12,600 nucleotides of DNA, taken from the NCBI GenBank assembly GCA_002321335.1, contig DCMG01000119.1, positions 1 through 12,600 of the forward strand, in the 5' to 3' direction. The notes below the pieces were generated by a model, which had not been told where the DNA came from, made no database searches, and saw nothing but the letters and a program-made list of their open reading frames with translations. Shown here one piece after another: positions 7,749 through 12,600 of the stretch. The DNA is from Bacteroidales bacterium UBA1628. GTDB lineage: Bacteria > Bacteroidota > Bacteroidia > Bacteroidales > UBA932. How positions within the stretch are numbered: the stretch's first letter is position 1; the number at the start of each line of letters is the position of its first letter. Position numbers and translations under genes: made by a program.

Positions 7749-8276
7749 ATGGAAAGGATTGTCATCAGTGATACTAACATATTCATTGATCTCTGGACGA
7801 TGAGGTTAGTGTGGGAATTCTTTATGCTGCCGTGTGAAATACACACGGTTGATATGGTCATTCGTGAAATTGAGTTCTCAGATCAGAAAGAAACGATAAC
7901 GAATGTCATAAAGATGGGAAAGCTCGTAATTGACCAAACAACATCTGAGAACATCAATGATGTAGTGAATTTGATGAAAGGAAATTTGAGTATCACTGAT
8001 GCCGCAATCTGGTATCATACAAAAAAACTGTCTGCAATGATGCTTACCGGTGACAACAGGTTACGTAAGCTCGCAAAAATGGATAATATACGGGTAGGCG
8101 GAATTCTATTTATTATGGATAGACTCGTTGAATACAACATCATTTCAGCAGGTTATGCGGCAGAATGTTTGGAATCGCTAAAGGAAATAAACAAACGACT
8201 CCCTCAAACAGAAGTGGAGCATAGGCTGAAAAAATGGACACAGATAATTAGAGACAAGGAGGATAAGGCTATGTGA
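7749..8276 (+). CDS. PIN-domain protein, probable ribonuclease toxin partner of the XRE-metallopeptidase
   Basis: This 175-aa protein begins IVISDTNIFIDL, the first PIN motif with Asp8 and Asn10. Further acidic positions expected in a PIN nuclease are Glu40 (or Glu42) in MVIREIEF, Asp84 in LSITDAAIW and Asp102 in MLTGDNRLRKLA, so the metal-binding set looks complete. The C-terminal 60 residues are a basic helical tail (KEINKRLPQTEVEHRLKKW). PIN proteins cut RNA, often tRNA or rRNA when acting as toxins. Usual PIN toxins are 130-150 aa; this one is slightly long and resembles the DUF3368-like PIN branch. Start ATG 7749 lies 3 nt after the upstream stop. Toxin function and inhibition by the upstream protein are inferred from gene order; a housekeeping RNase role is unlikely in this setting. 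Confidence 0.85.
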   Translation: MERIVISDTNIFIDLWTMRLVWEFFMLPCEIHTVDMVIREIEFSDQKETITNVIKMGKLVIDQTTSENINDVVNLMKGNLSITDAAIWYHTKKLSAMMLTGDNRLRKLAKMDNIRVGGILFIMDRLVEYNIISAGYAAECLESLKEINKRLPQTEVEHRLKKWTQIIRDKEDKAM

Positions 8277-8295
8277 CAACGCTATTTGAGGTCAG

Positions 8296-8334
8296 AATAA
8301 AATAGAAGCCAATCTTTTGGGGAAGAATGGCTTC
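8296..8334 (-). terminator. Strong hairpin after the PIN gene, an intrinsic terminator when read on the minus strand
   Basis: The arms 8305-8316 and 8323-8334 pair over 12 positions with a single A-A mismatch around a 6-nt loop (TTGGGG on the plus strand). On the minus strand the hairpin is followed by TATTTTATT, a reasonable U tract. On the plus strand no T run follows, so there it may only protect the PIN mRNA 3' end; it begins 29 nt after the PIN stop codon. No minus-strand protein gene lies upstream of it. Confidence 0.55.
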
Positions 8335-8377
8335 AGGGTTTCAAGCGATGAGGGTTCGGCCTCCCACTTATTTATTA
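8296..8377 (-). ncRNA. Candidate small RNA of about 80 nt, minus strand (predicted from promoter and terminator only)
   Basis: A minus-strand promoter (see 8384-8415) would start transcription near 8377 and the minus-strand terminator would end it near 8296. No open frame of useful size lies in this span on that strand. The RNA would carry GAGG and CCTC segments that can form a small stem before the terminator hairpin. It would lie just past the PIN coding region, so it is not antisense to the toxin reading frame unless transcription reads through. No known RNA family was recognised. Confidence 0.3.
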
Positions 8378-8383
8378 ATTATG

Positions 8384-8415
8384 CAAATTTAAGGACTAAT
8401 TTTCATAAAGTCAAT
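8384..8415 (-). promoter_or_regulatory. Minus-strand Bacteroidetes-type promoter flanked by a 9-nt dyad
   Basis: On the minus strand TAAATTTG (8391-8384) is an exact TAnnTTTG and ATTG (8415-8412) is a three-of-four -33 box with a 20-nt spacer. Inverted copies AGCGATGAG (8344-8352) and CTCATCGCT (8418-8426) sit on either side of the promoter, as an operator pair or a long stem might. Confidence 0.4.
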
Positions 8416-8510
8416 ATCTCATCGCTGATTCCCGAACAGTTTTACAGAATATCCCATTCTGTATTTTGCTGGATATCAAGGTATAACATCAAAAAAAACA
8501 AATCAAACGG

Positions 8511-9263
8511 ATGTTACAAAATAAAAAACCGGGAATCAAGGCCGAAGAATATGAAGGCTGCCTTTTCCCACTTGAAGAACTTGACTCTATCAGCATCACC
8601 GCTGATAACGACCCAAAATGTAACAGAGATAATCACAGATATCGCAAAGAACATTGCAACAATCTGAATCTCTGCCTTTCACTTACAGGCTCTGGTTATT
8701 TTCAGATGCCAGTGCTAGACCCATTCATCGGAACTGAACCTAATAGATTGATCCCGTTCCCGGCAGCGATCAGCGGGACAGACTTCAATGTAGGTGTACA
8801 TTTCTACATTGATGACTATCTGTTTGAGCGCATTTGGGCATCTCCTGAGAGATATGTTGAAAAACTATCCAGATTCCAATGTGTAATAGGACCTGACTTT
8901 TCTCAGTACGCAAATATGTCGTATCCTATGCGAATGTGGAATTGCTATAGGAACAGGGTCCTCACATCATATTTTCAAAAAAATGGTGTCAATGTTATTC
9001 CAAATGTAACATGGTCATTGCCGGATAGTTATGAATATAGTTTCAGTGGCATTCCACAAAAGAGTGTCATTGCCATCAACTGCACTTCAATTCTCCATTC
9101 AAACCTATCTAAATTCTTATGGTACAAGGGATATTATGAAGCACTCCACAGAATTCAGCCCGTTCGTATCATCAGATACGGTAGTATTATGAAAGATGAG
9201 CGTCAGGACATAAGCATTTACTTCGAGAATGAACGTCTAAAAATGTTGAAAAATGGGAGGTAA
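8511..9263 (+). CDS. DUF4417 domain protein
   Basis: This 250-aa protein has the DUF4417 core from about residue 65 to 230: FNVGVHFYIDDYLFERIW (92-109), IGPDFSQYANM (126-136), MRMWNCYRNR (140-149), GVNVIPNVTW and SVIAINCT. The family is found in bacteria, archaea and viruses, frequently in mobile elements, and has no established function. No catalytic motif, signal peptide or membrane segment is evident. The first 60 residues are less typical and contain Cys and His residues (PKCNRDNHRYRKEHCNNLNLC, about 36-56). The gene overlaps the next one by 11 nt (9253-9263), so the two are probably translated together. It is separated from the PIN gene by 234 nt holding a hairpin and a minus-strand promoter, with no clear plus-strand promoter; GTATTTTG near 8460 is only near-consensus. 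A 116-codon frame over 8317-8667 overlaps this start and looks non-coding. Confidence 0.85.
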   Translation: MLQNKKPGIKAEEYEGCLFPLEELDSISITADNDPKCNRDNHRYRKEHCNNLNLCLSLTGSGYFQMPVLDPFIGTEPNRLIPFPAAISGTDFNVGVHFYIDDYLFERIWASPERYVEKLSRFQCVIGPDFSQYANMSYPMRMWNCYRNRVLTSYFQKNGVNVIPNVTWSLPDSYEYSFSGIPQKSVIAINCTSILHSNLSKFLWYKGYYEALHRIQPVRIIRYGSIMKDERQDISIYFENERLKMLKNGR

Positions 9264-9624
9264 TGGAAGTTATGCAGCCGGTACGACAAATAGCGAGGCT
9301 GGAAGACAATACAAAACCGTTGGCACTATCGGAGAAATCCAGATTCTGGAAAAGAAGAATCCGAAAGATTCCCATAGCCTTCCCGAGGAAAGCCACACAC
9401 CAAATCGTATTTATGCCGAAATAAGATCTGATGGAAAAGATATCGGGAAGATTGCCAAGTACGGACCTGACGGCAAGAAAATCTGGGAAATCCACACAAC
9501 TCCACACCATAACCTAAAAGAGCATTATCATAAATGGAATGGTGGAAGACCAACAGGAGCTCCCCAACCTCTCACCAAAGAGATGAATGATACTCTGAAC
9601 AAAGTAAGAAACCATATTGATTGA
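9253..9624 (+). CDS. Small His-rich protein linked to DUF4417, toxin-like but unassigned
   Basis: The 123-aa product has a Gly/Ser/Thr-rich start (MGGNGSYAAGTTNSEAG), then HSLPEESHTPNRIYAEI (41-57), KIAKYGPDGKKIWEIHTTPH (66-85) and a His cluster with His81, His85, His86, His91 and His93 ending HYHKWNGGRPTGAP. Lysine and arginine slightly outnumber acids. The dense His/Lys/Trp cluster recalls small nuclease-type toxin domains, and the SLPEESHTPNRIY pattern feels familiar from small proteins next to phage and mobile genes, but this is memory, not a search. There is no signal peptide or membrane segment. Its start overlaps the DUF4417 stop, and the next gene begins 4 nt after its own stop, a tight three-gene unit. 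It could instead be a structural or binding protein of an old prophage. Confidence 0.65.
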   Translation: MGGNGSYAAGTTNSEAGRQYKTVGTIGEIQILEKKNPKDSHSLPEESHTPNRIYAEIRSDGKDIGKIAKYGPDGKKIWEIHTTPHHNLKEHYHKWNGGRPTGAPQPLTKEMNDTLNKVRNHID

Positions 9625-9628
9625 TGTT

Positions 9629-9973
9629 ATGAATAAGGATTACATTTTGGAAGATTCCGGAGGGTATCTGTACAACTCTGAATTCAAGCCAAACTTCGCA
9701 AAGAATGGTGATAAGTATCACGGCTACAAGACCAACAATCAAGAAGCCATATTCTATTTCTTTGCGGTTCAAGGCTATGACTTGACATTCTCTTACAATG
9801 GAAAGAAATACTATTTCATTTCCACTCAAGACTACGTAGCGCGAACAGACCAGGATTTCAGCACGGACCTGGAAGTTTACCCTGATGCGAACAAAATGAT
9901 AAAGTCCTTTCGGATAGATGGAACACCGCTTCTGGAACTCATAGATTCTCTGGAAGATGTAGATATTTTATAG
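9629..9973 (+). CDS. Small acidic protein, possible immunity or partner protein
   Basis: I chose ATG 9629, 4 nt after the preceding stop, giving 114 aa; an in-frame TTG at 9617 would overlap the upstream gene and add MIDV. The product is acidic (about 19 Asp/Glu against 11 Lys/Arg), rich in Tyr and Phe, and without signal peptide or membrane segment. Features include YLYNSEFKPNF, YDLTFSYNGKKYYFIST, DYVARTDQDF and a very acidic C-terminus, LLELIDSLEDVDIL. No family was recognised. Small acidic cytosolic proteins directly downstream of a basic His-rich protein are typical of immunity proteins, so that role is a reasonable guess, but no motif proves it. Confidence 0.65.
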   Translation: MNKDYILEDSGGYLYNSEFKPNFAKNGDKYHGYKTNNQEAIFYFFAVQGYDLTFSYNGKKYYFISTQDYVARTDQDFSTDLEVYPDANKMIKSFRIDGTPLLELIDSLEDVDIL

Positions 9974-10128
9974 GGTAACCATCAATCATATCCGCATATT
10001 AACGACTAAGGTGGCATGAAGTCTGAAGTACTTTTTGCCGCTCTTTTGTCGAATCCACCAATTGTGCGGATTATTTGCTAAATTTTGTCAGCGAAAGTAA
10101 GTACAAATCATTGCAGCAAAGACACATT

Positions 10129-10284
10129 ATGACATTCAGGGATATTCTCGATAAATTGCGTTCTGAATCTTTCACAGAAAGAGAGAAAGGAACTCAATTT
10201 GAAAGGCTTATACGCTCTTGGCTATTGACAGACTCTCCTCCGCAGAATAATCCACCTTGCCGAAGAGACCGGAAGAAAGTGTAA
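10129..10284 (+). pseudogene. Truncated N-terminus of an Mrr-like/type ISP restriction-helicase
   Basis: From ATG 10129 the frame reads MTFRDILDKLRSESFTEREK, then GTQFERLIRSWLLTD. From memory this is the conserved start of large restriction-helicase proteins (type ISP/Mrr-like N-terminal domain followed by a DEAD/DEAH helicase), where LLTDP is followed by tyrosines and a VWLW-type motif. Here the match stops after LLTD, the frame continues with unrelated residues and ends at TAA 10284. Normal members exceed 1,000 aa, so more than 95 percent is missing. The open frame also extends upstream to a TTG at 10075, but the family start is the ATG. A near-consensus TAAATTTTG (10079-10087) could be its old promoter. 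The remnant implies that a restriction system once stood here. Confidence 0.65.
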
Positions 10285-10387
10285 AGTTTCTTTACAGTCT
10301 GTGTTAAATTTCTTTACACTTCGGGATATTTATAAAATAGGGATATCACTGAATTTCAATTACTTATTATATTTGGCACAGAAATAG
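10229..10387 (+). pseudogene. Possible C-terminal gene remnant in another frame
   Basis: Directly where the restriction-helicase stub loses its match, another plus-strand frame is open for 52 codons up to TAG 10385-10387. It contains RRIIHLAEETGRKCKVSLQ, then SVLNFFTLRDIYKIGISLNF. Its residue mix (amphipathic helices, balanced charges) looks like real protein, and it has no start codon of its own. It may be the C-terminus of the same or another gene joined by a deletion. I do not recognise the family. Confidence 0.35.
10279..10318. repeat. Tandem 18-nt imperfect palindromes
   Basis: GTGTAAAGTTTCTTTACA (10279-10296) and GTGTTAAATTTCTTTACA (10301-10318) differ at two bases, are each nearly self-complementary, and repeat with a 22-nt period, about two helical turns. 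The outermost arms AAGTGTAAAG (10277-10286) and CTTTACACTT (10312-10321) are also perfect inverts. They could be an operator or a hairpin, though they overlap a possible coding remnant. Confidence 0.5.
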
Positions 10388-10417
10388 ATTGTGCTGATCA
10401 TGCTTTATATGTACAGT

Positions 10418-10556
10418 CGTTTCGACAGGCTCAACGACCGCCAAGGGAACAAGCCGGTGACGATTATTGTTACCAACACGTTGCCCGTTGAATTTTTGAC
10501 GGTTGGTGAGCTCTCGAACTACGAGCTGAACAAGGGTCGTTGAGCCTGCCGAAACG
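10418..10556. repeat. Facing pair of 22-nt REP-like repeats
   Basis: The arm 10418-10439 (contains TTTCGACAGGCTCAACGACC) is the reverse complement of 10535-10556 (contains GGTCGTTGAGCCTG) with one mismatch in 22 positions; 95 nt lie between. The core GTTGAGCCTG(T)CGAAAC is, from memory, a repetitive extragenic sequence seen many times in some bacterial genomes. The inner DNA has a small stem AGCTC/GAGCT around 10510-10526. The pair stands in the 5' region of the permease gene and could fold into a long stem in its leader, or be a passive REP pair mobilised by a RAYT-type enzyme (none in view). This covers the gap between the island remnants and the permease. Confidence 0.8.
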
Positions 10557-10597
10557 CCCCTTAAAGGCCGAGTTATGTTTGACAAAGGAGTTTGACA

Positions 10598-12600
10598 ATG
10601 AAATATTTCTTTAGATTTCTGAGGAACAATCCGCTCTATGCGGTGATCAATGTGGTGGGGCTGGCGCTCTCGCTGATGTTCGTGATACTGATCGGGGACT
10701 ACACCTACAGGCAGATCAGCATCGACAAATGGCACAAGAACCACGAGAGGATCTATGTACTTGGCACAGAGGGCAGGAACACACTCATGTCGTGGCCTGA
10801 CTGCGCCCACTCGCTCAAGGACAGGTACCCGGAGGTGGAGGATGCCTGCTGCGTCTACATGCACAACGGCAAGATCAGGCACGAAGACAGAATCTACGAG
10901 GAGTCGCAGGGCGACAACGCCGGCAACATAATGCTCGCGGACTCCAACTTCTTCAAGTTCTTTGACTTCAAGATGGTTCAGGGTGATCGGGAGACCGCAC
11001 TGGACAGTCCGGAGAAATGCGTTGTCACCGAATCACTTGCCAAGGCCTTGTTCCCGGACGGTGACGCTCTCGGACAGCCGCTCCAGATTGAGGGGACAAG
11101 GTACGTCTACGTGAGTGACGAGAATGGAGATCCGTACGACAGCTCGCTTGTTTACACTGTCTCCGGTGTCATCAAAGATCTGGACAAGACCGTGCTACTG
11201 AACGAGACTGCGGTCATCGCCAATCTCGAACGCGCTCCTCAGGTTCTCGGCTACAGACTCCGCAACGATCTGATGGCCAGCGGCCCGTTGGGCTCGACGC
11301 TGTCTTTCGTGATGATGAGACCGGGGGCCAATCTCAACGACAAAATCGACGATCTGACCGCCTACTGCACGGAAAGCATCCCTATATTCAACTTCTACGG
11401 TGACACAAAAGCCGCCCTCATCCCGCTCGACGGCCTGATGTTCGCTCCGCAAAACACCGGCGCGGGCCTCCAGACCGGCGACAAGAGTCTTTTAGGAATA
11501 TTGCTGGCTGTGGTTCTGGCCATCCTTCTGTTTGCGGTCACGAACTACATCAACCTCACGGTCGCAAACACCGGCTTCAGAGCTAAGGAAATGGCCACCA
11601 GAAGGCTTCTCGGCAGCAATGGTCTGGGAATATCCTTAGAGCTGATCGGAGAATCCACTTTGATGGTGTTCATCTCCTTCCTCATAGGTGGAGCGCTTGC
11701 CCTGCTGCTTGAGGACAAGATGGCCGTGTTATTCAAAGGAAAGATTGACATCCTCAAGGACATCAACTTCTCCACGGTCTCGGTCAGCCTTCTGTTCATT
11801 GTCCTGACCGGAATCATCTCCGGAATAATGCCTACCGTCCAGCTCTCGAAGTACAAGCCGATCGACGTAGTGAAAGGTTCGTTCCGCTACCACTCCAAGA
11901 TGGTGCTCAGCAGGATATTCATCATCCTTCAGAATGTGATCACGATGACAATGATGACCGCCACCCTGACGATCCTGCTTCAGATGGATCATCTGGTCAA
12001 GGCTCCGCTGGGCTACAACACCCAGAACATATTCCGTGTCAGCTCCGACAATCCGGAGGTTATGAGAAACGCTCTGAAAGGACAGCCATTCGTCCAAGGA
12101 ATAGGCTCGTTCTCAGGCACATCACTTGACGGAAACTACCAATCCATGAGTACCCGTAAAGACAAGGATGACAATAACCTCCTGGTCGATCTCACGACCT
12201 GGGACAAGGAGTTCATCGACATCATGGGAATCAACCTTGTCAAGGACAACCACCTTTCCGGAGACGTGAAGTACATCAACGAGGAACTCGCCGGAAAGCT
12301 TGGGCTTAAAGACGATGAGACAGAAATATCCTGGGGCGATGATAAAGGTACGACACAAGTCGCGGGAATATTCTCCAATTTCCACATGACAAACGTCCTC
12401 GATCCTTACCAGCCGTTCATCATCACGGTCAAGGACACGGATGAGATAGAGGATCCGAACTTCATGGTCAAGACTGATGGCTCCCCTGACGCATGGAAGA
12501 AACTCTGTGACCTTGTGAAGGAGGTTGACGGGACTTCCGAGGACATTGACTGGAAAGTGCAGAGTGTGGATGCCACGGTTAGGGCCTCGTTGGAGGAGGA
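10598..12600 (+). CDS. MacB/FtsX-family ABC transporter permease (partial, 3' end outside window)
   Basis: The frame from ATG 10598 stays open for 667 codons to the window end. It starts MKYFFRFLRNNPLYAVINVV, the typical start of Bacteroidota MacB-like permeases. TM1 is about residues 13-34, followed by a large extracytoplasmic MacB periplasmic-core domain (about 35-295) with VVTESLAKALFPDGDALGQPL. TM2 (299-324), TM3 (348-372) and TM4 (393-415) form the FtsX block, including NYINLTVANTGFRAKEMATR and QLSKYKPIDVVKGSF. TM5 is near 441-465 and a second periplasmic domain follows, so this is the duplicated, roughly 780-aa form. Such permeases pair with an ATPase to move peptides, lipids or drugs, or to act as mechanotransmission machines; substrate is unknown. 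No ATPase gene is in view. A -7-like TATGTTTG (10574-10581) gives a very short leader; TATATTTG (10368-10375) is another possibility. Neither has a good -33 box. Confidence 0.93.
   Translation, partial: MKYFFRFLRNNPLYAVINVVGLALSLMFVILIGDYTYRQISIDKWHKNHERIYVLGTEGRNTLMSWPDCAHSLKDRYPEVEDACCVYMHNGKIRHEDRIYEESQGDNAGNIMLADSNFFKFFDFKMVQGDRETALDSPEKCVVTESLAKALFPDGDALGQPLQIEGTRYVYVSDENGDPYDSSLVYTVSGVIKDLDKTVLLNETAVIANLERAPQVLGYRLRNDLMASGPLGSTLSFVMMRPGANLNDKIDDLTAYCTESIPIFNFYGDTKAALIPLDGLMFAPQNTGAGLQTGDKSLLGILLAVVLAILLFAVTNYINLTVANTGFRAKEMATRRLLGSNGLGISLELIGESTLMVFISFLIGGALALLLEDKMAVLFKGKIDILKDINFSTVSVSLLFIVLTGIISGIMPTVQLSKYKPIDVVKGSFRYHSKMVLSRIFIILQNVITMTMMTATLTILLQMDHLVKAPLGYNTQNIFRVSSDNPEVMRNALKGQPFVQGIGSFSGTSLDGNYQSMSTRKDKDDNNLLVDLTTWDKEFIDIMGINLVKDNHLSGDVKYINEELAGKLGLKDDETEISWGDDKGTTQVAGIFSNFHMTNVLDPYQPFIITVKDTDEIEDPNFMVKTDGSPDAWKKLCDLVKEVDGTSEDIDWKVQSVDATVRASLEE

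Noticed and set aside
8317..8667. Open frame of 116 codons starting inside the hairpin after the PIN gene
   Set aside because: It starts in the hairpin loop, overlaps the recognisable DUF4417 gene in another frame and has no family-like motif.
9990..10071. ATCCGCA (9990-9996) and TGCGGAT (10065-10071) with nested GGTGG/CCACC as a terminator or recombination site
   Set aside because: Stems are short, the loop is long and no T tract follows the hairpin; chance cannot be excluded.
10367..10882. Minus-strand open frame of 171 codons across the REP pair and permease start
   Set aside because: It is antisense to the clear MacB-type permease N-terminus and spans the inverted repeats; composition is a by-product of the higher-GC coding strand.

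Overview
The window looks like a Bacteroidota (Bacteroidales-type) chromosome. A SusC/SusD pair is followed by lipoprotein glycosidases on one strand, intergenic DNA carries the Bacteroidetes promoter pattern (TTTG about 20 nt before TAnnTTTG), and start codons lack clear Shine-Dalgarno sequences. Genus cannot be told from what is visible.

Region 1 (1-6268) is the end of a polysaccharide utilization locus: the C-terminus of a SusC-type TonB-dependent receptor, a SusD-like glycan-binding lipoprotein, a GH43-like lipoprotein, a 682-aa secreted protein resembling an alpha/alpha-barrel (six-hairpin) glycosidase, and a second GH43 lipoprotein with strong endo-arabinanase-type motifs. Substrate is inferred to be an arabinose-containing plant glycan such as arabinan. 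A hairpin, with a candidate promoter just before it, separates susD from the enzymes. A convincing intrinsic terminator at 6222-6268 closes the locus.

Region 2 (about 6400-10390) is visibly more AT-rich and reads as an accessory, defence-like island. Its edges hold fragments of broken genes: a minus-strand N-terminal stub resembling a DUF4143-type AAA ATPase, and a plus-strand N-terminal stub of an Mrr-like/type ISP restriction-helicase. Between them lie an XRE-HTH/ImmA-IrrE (M78) metallopeptidase gene with a PIN-domain gene 3 nt downstream (probable toxin-antitoxin-like pair), then a DUF4417 gene overlapping a small His-rich protein gene, followed at once by a small acidic protein gene. Between the PIN and DUF4417 genes a minus-strand promoter and terminator could make an RNA of about 80 nt.

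Region 3 (about 10400-12600) returns to higher GC. A facing pair of 22-nt REP-like repeats precedes the start of a MacB/FtsX-type ABC transporter permease that runs off the window end.

The island genes have no visible functional link to the glycan locus or the permease. No integrase, transposase, tRNA, rRNA or CRISPR array was seen. The strongest candidates for something new are the DUF4417/His-rich/acidic three-gene cassette and the possible small RNA beside the PIN gene.
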